From Akkermansiaceae bacterium (GTDB lineage: Bacteria; Verrucomicrobiota; Verrucomicrobiia; Verrucomicrobiales; Akkermansiaceae), in the NCBI GenBank assembly GCA_029288115.1, contig JARFPV010000242.1, forward strand, positions 1 through 7,087: DNA of 7,087 nucleotides. Direction: 5' to 3'. The notes under the pieces are model-generated. The model saw only the letters and a list, made by a program, of their open reading frames with translations. It was not told the origin of the DNA and did no database searches. This document shows, one piece after another, positions 1 to 7,087 of the stretch. The position numbers and the translations under genes are program-made. Positions within the stretch are counted from its first letter, which is position 1, and each line of letters begins with the position of its first letter.

Positions 1-91
1 GGGCTCTGGCATTTAGGGCGTGGGCCAAGATACCCTTCGAGCCAAAGCGAGCAAGGGTTTGCGTGCACACGCCAGTGCGTGCATCACGCAC
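1..91 (-). other. possible 5' part of an unidentified reading frame running off the left edge
   Basis: On the minus strand a frame opens with GTG at 91-89, just after an in-frame TAG at 97-95, and stays open for 30 codons to the window edge. Its product would begin VRDARTGVCTQTLARFGSKG. It lies 76 bases downstream of the stop of the cyclotransferase-like gene on the same strand, with a hairpin (102-125) between them. No ribosome binding site is visible and I do not recognise the protein. The stretch is dominated by short palindromes, and other frames on both strands are also partly open, so this may be a non-coding repeat. An ATG-started frame on the same strand at 84 stops after 23 codons. 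Confidence that this is a real gene is low. Confidence 0.15.
60..91. repeat. tandem pair of GC-rich palindromes, period 16
   Basis: The 8-mer TGCGTGCA occurs at 60-67 and again at 76-83, so the repeat period is 16 bases. Each copy sits in a small palindrome. GCGTG (61-65) pairs with CACGC (68-72), and GTGCGTG (75-81) pairs with CACGCAC (85-91) around a CAT loop. Seen directly in the sequence. This could be part of an interspersed palindromic repeat family, a protein-binding site or an RNA structure; one copy in one window cannot decide. Confidence 0.5.
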
Positions 92-101
92 GTTCTAGTA
101 A

Positions 102-125
102 CAAGCTTCCGGAGGAGGAAGCTTG
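102..125 (-). terminator. perfect 9-bp hairpin downstream of the cyclotransferase-like gene
   Basis: CAAGCTTCC (102-110) and GGAAGCTTG (117-125) are exact reverse complements around a 6-base loop. On the minus strand the hairpin begins 42 bases after the stop codon at 168-170, a natural place for a terminator of that gene pair. After the stem the minus strand reads TTACTAG, which is not a proper U-tract. It is therefore at best a weak intrinsic terminator, or a 3'-end-protecting stem of the transcript. Confidence 0.4.
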
Positions 126-167
126 CAAGATAGCTCAGCCTGAGCGGGCGAAGGCAATCCCGCCGTT

Positions 168-632
168 TCACTCGCTGCCATATATTCCGCTTTGGATATC
201 CTCCACAAAAGAACCACTTGGAATGGGCGGGAGGTCATCTGTAGGTCGTGCGTAGAGATAAATGTTTGCTTTGATGGAGGCACCGTTAGCCATATTCACG
301 TCGACTACATGCCGTTCATATTCGTGTGGCATCGGGCTGTCGGGGCTACATGCTTCGTATTCATCCACTGGTTGAAAAATAGCGGGTGATGACAGTAGGT
401 AAATCTCCCCATGGACAAGATCTGACGGATCATCTGACTCGACGACGGCAGGGTAGACCAGAGAACCATCGGGTCGGCTTACGCGGAACATTTTCCCTTG
501 GAACGTGCCGTCGCCCAACTTGGGTTCGTTCATCGACAGGGTATTGGCGATTGTGTTATCGAAGTGGCTCATCAGGGTGCCATAGACGAAGACGGCCAGC
601 GTATTCGAGGTGGAGTTGTGATTTGAGGGCAT
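168..632 (-). CDS. gamma-glutamylcyclotransferase-like protein (AIG2/GGACT family)
   Basis: A 154-residue cytosolic protein with the hallmarks of the AIG2-like cyclotransferase fold. The substrate-loop motif VFVYGTLM is at residues 14-21, YPAVV at 60-64 and HGEIY at 74-78. The DEYE segment is at 90-93, where Glu93 matches the catalytic acid of the family, and the conserved Tyr105 and Arg107 follow. Characterised members release 5-oxoproline from gamma-glutamyl amino acids or gamma-glutamylamine peptides; which substrate this one uses is unknown. Length is normal for the family. The ATG at 632-630 is preceded directly by AAGAGAG, which is purine-rich but very close to the start; no better in-frame start exists before the VYGTL motif. 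It lies 29 bases downstream of the DUF2288 gene on the same strand, so cotranscription is likely. Confidence 0.85.
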   Translation of the reverse strand: MPSNHNSTSNTLAVFVYGTLMSHFDNTIANTLSMNEPKLGDGTFQGKMFRVSRPDGSLVYPAVVESDDPSDLVHGEIYLLSSPAIFQPVDEYEACSPDSPMPHEYERHVVDVNMANGASIKANIYLYARPTDDLPPIPSGSFVEDIQSGIYGSE

Positions 633-661
633 CTCTCTTATGAAAACATGGGATGCATATG

Positions 662-1015
662 CTAGTCACCCTCCGCCGGCTGCATCAATACAAATGGCGA
701 CACCACAAGTGCGGTGAAATCCTGCGGGTTTTCCTGCCACCACTTTGCATGAAGCTCATCGGGTTTGACCAGGTCGCCTGACTTCAACCAGGCTTCGATT
801 TTTTCCTTCATGTCGTCGGCGAAGGCCTTTCCCACCTCGGTAATCGACAGGGTGGGGTCGACGTATATCAGCGCGCCTGATTCGAAATGTGGTTTCAGAT
901 AAGCCCAATCGACAACGCCGGTGTATTTCTCGAGTTTTTCTTCCGAGGACATATTGTCCTCGCCGATAATGCCATAGGGCATTTCCTCGGGTGGTTGAGA
1001 GTTTTCGGAAGTCAT
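662..1015 (-). CDS. DUF2288 family protein
   Basis: A 117-residue acidic, soluble protein without signal peptide or membrane segment. From about residue 27 to the end it follows the DUF2288 pattern as I know it: LEKYTGVVDWAYLKPHFESG, then ALIYVDPTLSITEVG, then the helical KEKIEAWLKSGDLVKP, a WW pair, and the closing VVSPFVLMQP. The function of this family is not established. The first 25 residues are low in complexity, rich in Glu, Ser and Pro, and probably disordered. No Shine-Dalgarno sequence stands before the ATG at 1015-1013. The gene is the upstream member of a two-gene minus-strand unit with the cyclotransferase-like gene and is divergent from the glycosyltransferase-phosphatase gene. 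Family assignment is by recognition of the conserved pattern, not by search. Confidence 0.8.
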   Translation of the reverse strand: MTSENSQPPEEMPYGIIGEDNMSSEEKLEKYTGVVDWAYLKPHFESGALIYVDPTLSITEVGKAFADDMKEKIEAWLKSGDLVKPDELHAKWWQENPQDFTALVVSPFVLMQPAEGD

Positions 1016-1083
1016 TGCGTTGTGGCAAAACTGCTACAATTACGTACTCAGAGTCAACGATTGTTATTTGATAATGACAGGCC
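1016..1083. promoter_or_regulatory. short divergent promoter region
   Basis: These 68 bases separate two divergent start codons, so promoters for both genes must lie here or inside the genes. On the plus strand TACAAT (1035-1040) and GATAAT (1070-1075) each match the -10 consensus at five of six positions, but neither has a good -35 at the right distance. On the minus strand TTGACT (1057-1052) matches the -35 consensus at five of six positions, with only a poor -10 (TAGCAG, 1036-1031) at 15 bases. Individual assignments are weak; that the region is a promoter zone follows from gene order. Confidence 0.4.
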
Positions 1084-3072
1084 ATGAGAATTGCAATCGT
1101 GACGGATACTTACCGCCCAGATGTCAATGGCGTTGCTATGACCTTGGGGCGTTTGGTTGATGGGCTGCGTGCTGCAGGCAATTTAGTTTATGTCATTCAT
1201 ACGGGGAAAAAATCAGGCACGGGGGAAAGTGTGATGAAATCGGTACCCTTGCCTGGTTACACTGAGGTGCGAATCGGGCTGCCGGGGAAGTCCAAGCTTA
1301 CTAGCAAGTGGACTAAAAAACGTCCAGATGTGATCTATGTAGCGACTGAGAGCCCGCTTGGTTACTCTGCGATTAAGGCGGCACAAAAACTCGGTATTCC
1401 TGTGGCGGCGGGATTTCACACGAATTTCCATCATTATATGCAGAATTACCGCATGGGGAAAATCGAGCAGGGAGCGATGAACTATTTGCGCCGAGTTCAT
1501 GTTCTTTCCGATTGCACGATCGTGCCGACCGAGGGCGTGCGTCAGATGTTGCTGGAGGATGGTTTCACCAATATCAAAGTTGTTGGGCGTGGGGTAGATA
1601 CCCTGTTGTTTTCACCTCAGAAACGCTGCGCCAAACTCAGGGCATCATGGGGTGCTCGTGCCACGACCCCTGTGGCAATGATCGTAGGTCGTGTGGCTCC
1701 GGAAAAAAACCTGCCCTTTGCCATGCAGGTTTTTGAGCAGATGCAGAATGAGGTTCCGGGCTTGGTATGTATCGTAGTGGGCGACGGCCCTCAGCGTGCT
1801 GTGCTGGAGCAAAAGCACAGTTCAGTCCAATTTGCCGGAGCTCAGTCGGGTGAAGACCTTGCGAAGTATTACGCCTCAGCGGATATCGTGATTTTTCCCA
1901 GTGAAACCGAGACGTTTGGAAATGTCTTGCTAGAAGGTATGGCGAGTGGAGCTGTTGTCATTGCTTATGATTATGCAGCGGCGGGTCAGCATGTTATTAG
2001 CGGTAAGAATGGTTTGCTGGCTAAGAAAGGGGACGAAAGTGAATTCACCCGCCAAGCGATTCGTTCCCTCCGGCTCTGCGAGCATGGTGAAATGCGGAGA
2101 CGTGCCCGGGAATCTGCAGAGAAGATTGGGTGGGGAGCAGTTACAGAGAGATTTGAAGGCCATCTGCGTGAACTTCTGGAGGCGAGTGGAAAAACTCGAG
2201 GGCAGACGACACGTCGTAAACGAATCCAGATCCGGACACTCATTTTATCGGATATTCATTTGGGAACAGATGACAGCAAGGCGCGGGAAGTGATTGATGT
2301 GCTCAAACGGGTGCGCTGTCAGCGGATCATTCTCAATGGTGACATTATTGATGTTTGGGCTCTGAAGCGTGGCAAGAAGTGGCGCAATATTCATACGCGT
2401 GTCATCCGGACCTTGCTCAAGAAGATGGAGAAGGAGCAAACCGAGATCATTTATCTACGTGGAAATCATGATGACTTCATGACTCGTTTTCTGCCTATCA
2501 CACTCGATAAATTACGTTGTGCTAAGGAGTATATCCTCACGAGTGCAAAGGGGGAGAAGTATCTTGTTCTGCACGGTGATGGCTTTGATAGTGTATCAAC
2601 TGGGCACCGCTGGATAGCTGTGGTTGGTTCGATCGGATATGATGCCTTACTCAAGGTGAACCGCATCTACAACCGCTACCGTAAGCTGCGGGGCAAGGAG
2701 CATTATTCGGTCAGCAAGGCAATCAAGGGTAAGGTGAAATCAGCGGTTAGCTTTATTAGCCAGTACGAGGATAAACTTGTCGAACTCGCCAACAAACGGG
2801 AATGTTCAGGGATTATTTGCGGGCATATTCATACGCCATGCGACGAAATTAAGGGAGGTGTGCACTATCTCAACAGTGGCGATTGGGTAGAGACGATGAG
2901 CTGTATTGTCGAGGACATGGAGGGGAATTTCTCCATATTATACTACGAGGATGTCGTGGAGATGACGTTGCCGGATCCCGTAGACAGGAAATCGACATCC
3001 ACATACAACGGGATTACGACATCCGGTCGGGACCAATCCGGAACCGCTGACCACGCAGTTTTGAATTACTGA
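1084..3072 (+). CDS. GT4 glycosyltransferase fused to LpxH-like UDP-2,3-diacylglucosamine diphosphatase-type metallophosphatase
   Basis: One uninterrupted 662-residue chain with two enzyme domains. Residues 1-365 are a GT-B glycosyltransferase of family GT4: start [24 protein letters not shown] with His112, VGRVAPEKN (201-209), VVGDGP (231-236) and the E-x7-E pair Glu276/Glu284. It resembles lipid-directed mannosyl- or sulfoquinovosyl-type transferases. A basic linker (366-383) leads into a calcineurin-like phosphatase of the LpxH-related group with a complete metal-ligand set: Asp390 and His392, Asp420, Asn461-His462-Asp463, His497, and His581/His583, then NSGDWVE (597-603). Relatives hydrolyse UDP-2,3-diacylglucosamine or related lipid pyrophosphates. 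No signal peptide or membrane span is seen; action at the inner face of the cytoplasmic membrane is inferred. No Met lies near the junction, so a separate phosphatase start is unlikely. The last ~37 residues look non-domain, and the final 19 overlap the helicase gene. Only a weak AGG precedes the ATG. Confidence 0.9.
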   Translation: MRIAIVTDTYRPDVNGVAMTLGRLVDGLRAAGNLVYVIHTGKKSGTGESVMKSVPLPGYTEVRIGLPGKSKLTSKWTKKRPDVIYVATESPLGYSAIKAAQKLGIPVAAGFHTNFHHYMQNYRMGKIEQGAMNYLRRVHVLSDCTIVPTEGVRQMLLEDGFTNIKVVGRGVDTLLFSPQKRCAKLRASWGARATTPVAMIVGRVAPEKNLPFAMQVFEQMQNEVPGLVCIVVGDGPQRAVLEQKHSSVQFAGAQSGEDLAKYYASADIVIFPSETETFGNVLLEGMASGAVVIAYDYAAAGQHVISGKNGLLAKKGDESEFTRQAIRSLRLCEHGEMRRRARESAEKIGWGAVTERFEGHLRELLEASGKTRGQTTRRKRIQIRTLILSDIHLGTDDSKAREVIDVLKRVRCQRIILNGDIIDVWALKRGKKWRNIHTRVIRTLLKKMEKEQTEIIYLRGNHDDFMTRFLPITLDKLRCAKEYILTSAKGEKYLVLHGDGFDSVSTGHRWIAVVGSIGYDALLKVNRIYNRYRKLRGKEHYSVSKAIKGKVKSAVSFISQYEDKLVELANKRECSGIICGHIHTPCDEIKGGVHYLNSGDWVETMSCIVEDMEGNFSILYYEDVVEMTLPDPVDRKSTSTYNGITTSGRDQSGTADHAVLNY

Positions 3073-4675
3073 GTTTTTTGGTGATTTTTTCTGCCCAGCC
3101 TTTTTCCACATCCACAAGCGAGTGTCGGGGGAAGAGCTGGATCTGACCGACGCTGCCGTCGGGTGCTCCGCCCTCACGGTAAAACATGCCTAGGATGTCT
3201 CCCGCACGGATCCCTTGGGATGTTCCGAGACTCAGGAAAAGAGTTTCTGCGTTTGGATTTTTCTCGCGCGGTTTGCGGTCGCCTTTCTTGCCGCGTGGGC
3301 CGTCGCCACGATCGTTGCGAGGCTTTTTTCGGTCCCGTGGTTTGTAGTTGGGGTCATCCTCGGCGATCTTTTCTCCCTCGCGCCCGACTGCGTCGCGGAG
3401 GAGCTCGAAGAGGGAAGATGCAATATCAGTGGCAGTGTGCCCATCGTCCAACAATCGATCGATGTAATGCCGGTAGCTGCGCGTGTATTCCTTTTCCAGC
3501 TGGCTCTTGACGAGGTCGAATAACTGGTCCGCGCGCTTGCCCTCCACTTCTTCCTGGCTCGGGATTTTTGCCCGTTCGATTTTTTGACTCGTGTATTTCT
3601 CGATGTTTTGCAGGCGATAAATATCACGCCCGAATACAAAGCTTACGGCCTTTCCCTCACGCCCGGCGCGTCCAGTTCTGCCGATGCGGTGAACGTAGTC
3701 CTCGGGGTCTTGTGGGATGTCGTAATTGAACACGGCATCCACGTCGTCGATGTCCAGTCCTCGGGCAGCCACGTCTGTTGCCACAAGGATATCAAACTTA
3801 CCATCGCGGAATTTGCGTGTGGTGCGCTCACGCTGCTGCTGGGTGATGTCGCCGTGCAGCTTGTCAGCGGCATATCCTCGCGCCATCAGTGCCTCGGTGC
3901 ATTCATCCACGCTGCGTTTGGTGTTACAGAACACCACTGAGAGGCGTGGGTTGTCGGTATCGATAATACGTGTGAGCACCTCGACCTTTGATCGGTTACG
4001 CACCTCGTAGTATGTCTGGCTGACGGTGGAGACGGTCTTGGTCTGACTCTTGATCGATATCTCCTCAGGGTCGTTACCGAATTTTTGAATCAGCTTCTGC
4101 ACCTGCTTATTCATGGTGGCGGAGAAGAAAAGAGTTTGGTGTTCCTTGTGCAGAGCACCGAGCAAATCCTCCATGTCCTCACGAAATCCCATATCGAGCA
4201 TGCGGTCGGCTTCGTCGAGGATGGCGAGTTTGATGGTGGCAGGCTTGAGGGTTTTGCGTCGCAAGTGGTCCAAAAGACGTCCGGGTGTTCCCACCACGAT
4301 ATGCGCGCCGCGTTTGAGCTGGGTGATCTGGCGTTCGATCGATGCTCCTCCATAAACCGGAACGGCACGTAGGCCTTGGATGTGTTTTCCAAGTCGATTC
4401 ACTTCCTCGCACACTTGGACACAGAGTTCACGGGTGGGGGAGAGGATCAGCACCTGAGCCACGGGGTTGTCAGAATCGACCATCTGCAGGGCGGGCAGCG
4501 TGAAAGCCGCGGTTTTTCCAGAGCCTGTTTCGGACAGCCCGACGATGTCCTTTCCTTCGAGGACCGTGGGGATGGCGAGTGCCTGGATCGGAGAGGGACT
4601 TTCATATCCGAGGTCGCGGATAGCCTGCTGGAGTTCATCGCAGAGGCCTAGTTGGGAAAAGGGGACGTCGGTCAT
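3014..4675 (-). CDS. deaD: DEAD-box ATP-dependent RNA helicase, DeaD/CsdA-like, with DbpA-type RNA-binding domain
   Basis: A 553-residue helicase when started at the ATG at 4675-4673. Motifs run in order: Q motif GYESPSPIQ (23-31), Walker A ETGSGKT (49-55), PTREL (80-84), TPGR (130-133), DEAD (154-157), SAT (185-187), [11 protein letters not shown] (299-309) and HRIGRTGR (329-336). A helical segment at about 375-433 resembles the DeaD/CshA dimerisation region. It is followed by a Lys/Arg-rich linker (445-474) and a DbpA-type RRM-like domain (477-548) ending in [10 protein letters not shown]. This order matches DeaD/CsdA, which act in ribosome assembly, RNA decay and cold adaptation; the symbol is by architecture. 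An in-frame ATG at 4711 would add 12 residues ([12 protein letters not shown]); I prefer 4675 because family members start close to [10 protein letters not shown]. Neither start has a clear ribosome binding site. The 3' end overlaps the convergent fusion gene. Confidence 0.93.
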   Translation of the reverse strand: MTDVPFSQLGLCDELQQAIRDLGYESPSPIQALAIPTVLEGKDIVGLSETGSGKTAAFTLPALQMVDSDNPVAQVLILSPTRELCVQVCEEVNRLGKHIQGLRAVPVYGGASIERQITQLKRGAHIVVGTPGRLLDHLRRKTLKPATIKLAILDEADRMLDMGFREDMEDLLGALHKEHQTLFFSATMNKQVQKLIQKFGNDPEEISIKSQTKTVSTVSQTYYEVRNRSKVEVLTRIIDTDNPRLSVVFCNTKRSVDECTEALMARGYAADKLHGDITQQQRERTTRKFRDGKFDILVATDVAARGLDIDDVDAVFNYDIPQDPEDYVHRIGRTGRAGREGKAVSFVFGRDIYRLQNIEKYTSQKIERAKIPSQEEVEGKRADQLFDLVKSQLEKEYTRSYRHYIDRLLDDGHTATDIASSLFELLRDAVGREGEKIAEDDPNYKPRDRKKPRNDRGDGPRGKKGDRKPREKNPNAETLFLSLGTSQGIRAGDILGMFYREGGAPDGSVGQIQLFPRHSLVDVEKGWAEKITKKLSNSKLRGQRFRIGPDRMS

Positions 4676-4710
4676 GGCTGTGGTGGTGGACGGCGAGCCA
4701 TAGGGCTGCA

Positions 4711-4747
4711 TGACGTTGCTGGCAACTTAAAAAGCGAGCCAACGTCA
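4711..4747. repeat. perfect 8-bp inverted repeat in the helicase leader
   Basis: TGACGTTG (4711-4718) and CAACGTCA (4740-4747) are exact reverse complements separated by 21 bases. In the helicase mRNA they could form an 8-bp stem ending 35 bases before the ATG at 4675, and its last base would be the A of the alternative ATG at 4711. A smaller stem, GTTGC/GCAAC (4715-4719 with 4722-4726), competes with it. It could be an operator for a dimeric regulator or a leader RNA structure. No U-tract follows, so it is not a terminator. Confidence 0.5.
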
Positions 4748-4748
4748 G

Positions 4749-4776
4749 TAAATAAGGCGCTTGGGTAGAATGTCAG
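4749..4776 (-). promoter_or_regulatory. candidate promoter for the helicase gene
   Basis: On the minus strand CTGACA (4776-4771) matches the -35 consensus at five of six positions. It is followed after 16 bases by TATTTA (4754-4749), a poor -10. Transcription would start near 4742, inside the inverted repeat at 4711-4747, which would allow regulator binding there to control it. The weak -10 keeps confidence low. Confidence 0.3.
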
Positions 4777-4795
4777 GGATTCCTTGAAGCAGGTG

Positions 4796-4823
4796 TTGAC
4801 GCGATGCCATCTGGAGGCATAAT
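4796..4823 (+). promoter_or_regulatory. sigma-70-like promoter for gap
   Basis: TTGACG (4796-4801) and CATAAT (4818-4823) each match the housekeeping consensus at five of six positions with a 16-base spacer. The predicted start near 4830 gives a leader of about 47 bases to the gap ATG at 4877. It is the best promoter in the window, as expected for a highly expressed glycolytic gene. Confidence 0.6.
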
Positions 4824-4864
4824 CCACGCCCCGCGAGGCGAGCTGCTGAGCGGATAATCACTAA

Positions 4865-5881
<1,017 letters not shown>

Positions 5882-5898
5882 TCGAATATTCAACGACC

Positions 5899-5933
5899 AG
5901 GGCGGGGGAGGAGCATTCTTTCCCCGCCCTTTT
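5899..5933 (+). terminator. intrinsic terminator or attenuating hairpin between gap and pgk
   Basis: AGGGCGGGG (5899-5907) pairs perfectly with CCCCGCCCT (5922-5930). Further pairs, including G-U wobbles, extend the stem inward to about 14 bp closed by GCAT (5913-5916). The bases after the stem are TTT then ATCT, a short U-tract. It starts 18 bases after the gap stop, and pgk begins 27 bases after the T run. It should stop at least part of transcription from gap, giving a short gap mRNA, less pgk read-through, or a protected gap 3' end. On the minus strand no U-tract follows, so it acts in the plus direction only. Confidence 0.8.
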
Positions 5934-5960
5934 ATCTCCCAACATAGCATTCAATCCATC

Positions 5961-7087
5961 ATGGCTAAGCTCAGTATCCGCGATCTCGACGTTCAGGGGA
6001 AAGCCGTCCTCATGCGTGTGGACTTCAACGTCCCCCTCAATGACGCAGGAGAAATTACCGATGACACTCGCATCCGGGCCGCCCTGCCAAGCATCCAGTT
6101 ACTCCTCGAAGGTGGAGCTAAACTGACCCTGTGTTCACACCTCGGACGCCCCAAGGGTGAGCCGGACCCTAAATTCTCACTTCGTCCCGCCGCCACCCGA
6201 CTCGGTGAGCTGCTTGGAAAAGACGTGGGCTTTGCAGAAAGCTGTGTCGGTGATGAGGCCGAGGCTTCACGCGCTGCGCTTGAGGTTGGTGAAGTTCTTT
6301 TGTTAGAAAACACCCGCTTCCATGCTGAGGAAAAGGCAAACGACTCTGTCTTTGCTCGTATTCTTGCTGGTGGCGCTGAAATCTTTGTCAACGATGCCTT
6401 CGGGACTGCCCACCGTGCGCACGCCTCCACCGAGGGAGTGACGCACCACGTTTCCCAAAGTGCCATGGGTTTACTCATCGAGCGCGAGCTTGAATTCCTC
6501 GAAGGGAAACTCCAAGATCCCGGTAAACCATTTGTCGCCATCATGGGTGGTGCCAAGGTTTCTGATAAGATCCAGGTCATCAAAGCGATGATGGGCAAGG
6601 CGGACACCTTTATCATTGGTGGTGCCATGGCATATACCTTCCGCAAGGCGCAGGGTTATAAAATTGGCAAGTCACTGGTGGAAGATGAATTTCTTGGTCT
6701 GGCCACGGAGATTCTCGAGGAGGCCAAGCAAAAGGGTATCCAATTCCATCTGCCAGCAGACACCCGTATCACCCAGGAGTTCTCTCCTGATGCTGAGACG
6801 AAGGTGACCGCCGCATATGAAAACGGCGGTGAAATACCTGACGACTGGGAAGGTATCGACATCGGCGATCAAGCGATTGAGGACTTCGCAGAAGTAGTTG
6901 CTGGAGCCAAGACCGTGCTCTGGAACGGGCCAATGGGAGTATTTGAAATGGATAACTTCGCTGCCGGAACCAAGGCTCTCACCAAGGCCGTGGCTGAATC
7001 TTCAGCACTCACCATCGTGGGCGGAGGAGACTCCGTAACCGCTGTGAAGAAATTCGGCAATTCGGACGATTTCGACTTCATCTCCAC
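5961..7087 (+). CDS. pgk: phosphoglycerate kinase (3' end cut by window edge)
   Basis: The first 375 complete codons of a monomeric cytosolic kinase that moves the acyl phosphate of 1,3-bisphosphoglycerate to ADP, the step after gap. Substrate-binding motifs of the N domain are present: MRVDFNVPL (18-26), DDTRIRA (34-40), SHLGRPKG (59-66), LENTRFHAEE and NDAFGTAHRAHAS (144-156). The C domain shows GGAKVSDK (196-203), WNGPMGVFE (321-329) and the nucleotide-loop GGGDSV (354-359). The window ends in DFIST, just before the usual glycine-rich closing motif; about 20-25 residues are missing compared with the normal length near 395-400. MAKLSIRDLD is a typical start. No Shine-Dalgarno sequence lies between the terminator-like hairpin and the ATG, and no clear own promoter is visible, so expression probably depends on read-through or an unusual promoter. 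Confidence 0.97.
   Translation, partial: MAKLSIRDLDVQGKAVLMRVDFNVPLNDAGEITDDTRIRAALPSIQLLLEGGAKLTLCSHLGRPKGEPDPKFSLRPAATRLGELLGKDVGFAESCVGDEAEASRAALEVGEVLLLENTRFHAEEKANDSVFARILAGGAEIFVNDAFGTAHRAHASTEGVTHHVSQSAMGLLIERELEFLEGKLQDPGKPFVAIMGGAKVSDKIQVIKAMMGKADTFIIGGAMAYTFRKAQGYKIGKSLVEDEFLGLATEILEEAKQKGIQFHLPADTRITQEFSPDAETKVTAAYENGGEIPDDWEGIDIGDQAIEDFAEVVAGAKTVLWNGPMGVFEMDNFAAGTKALTKAVAESSALTIVGGGDSVTAVKKFGNSDDFDFIS

Noticed and set aside
3..98. Plus-strand open stretch ending in TAG at 96-98 as the end of an upstream gene
   Set aside because: It overlaps the palindromes, its product is not recognisable, and a minus-strand frame is equally open; it cannot be supported.
3215..3523. Plus-strand open frame with a hydrophobic start antisense to the helicase C-terminal region
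   Set aside because: It lies opposite the conserved helicase tail and linker; the hydrophobicity reflects the antisense of charged codons.
4848..4857. GAGCGGATAA resembling part of the lac operator, just before gap
   Set aside because: Only a half-site-length match without a symmetric partner; likely chance.
4853..4858. GATAAT as a -10 element for gap
   Set aside because: No -35-like hexamer at the right distance; the 4796-4823 promoter fits much better.
5993..6646. 217-codon minus-strand open frame inside pgk
   Set aside because: Ser/Pro/Arg-rich composition typical of antisense shadows of codon-biased genes; no domain seen.

Overview
The window carries six protein genes, the last cut by the right edge, plus a palindrome-rich left edge. 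The organism looks like a Gram-negative bacterium of moderate GC. The gap-pgk order, a DeaD-like helicase with a DbpA-type RNA-binding tail, a lipid A-type phosphatase fused to a glycosyltransferase, and weak or absent Shine-Dalgarno sequences together suggest a Verrucomicrobiota-type genome. That placement rests on protein character and recollection, not on a search.

Layout. Positions 1-167 hold tandem GC-rich palindromes, a perfect 9-bp hairpin and perhaps the start of a minus-strand reading frame leaving the window. Two small minus-strand genes follow: an AIG2-type gamma-glutamylcyclotransferase-like protein (168-632) and a DUF2288 protein (662-1015), 29 bases apart and probably cotranscribed with the DUF2288 gene first. 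A 68-base divergent gap (1016-1083) separates them from a 662-residue plus-strand gene. This gene joins a GT4 glycosyltransferase to an LpxH-like metallophosphatase in one chain. It converges on, and overlaps by 59 bases, a minus-strand DEAD-box RNA helicase gene. A divergent control region (4712-4876) with a perfect 8-bp inverted repeat and a good sigma-70-like promoter leads into the glycolytic pair gap (4877-5881) and pgk (5961 to beyond the edge). A strong intrinsic-terminator-like hairpin lies between gap and pgk.

How the genes work together. gap and pgk catalyse consecutive steps of lower glycolysis, making and then using 1,3-bisphosphoglycerate. The hairpin between them probably sets different expression levels. 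The fusion gene most likely acts at the cytoplasmic face of the inner membrane in glycolipid or lipid A-related envelope synthesis; its exact substrates cannot be read from the sequence. The helicase is probably for ribosome assembly, RNA turnover or cold adaptation. The two small minus-strand genes have no clear link to their neighbours.

Most of the window is ordinary core metabolism. The observations most worth following are the two-domain envelope enzyme, its overprinted tail inside the helicase gene, the inverted repeat in the helicase leader, and the gap-pgk terminator. I see no convincing sign of a novel defence or mobile system, CRISPR array, tRNA or rRNA.
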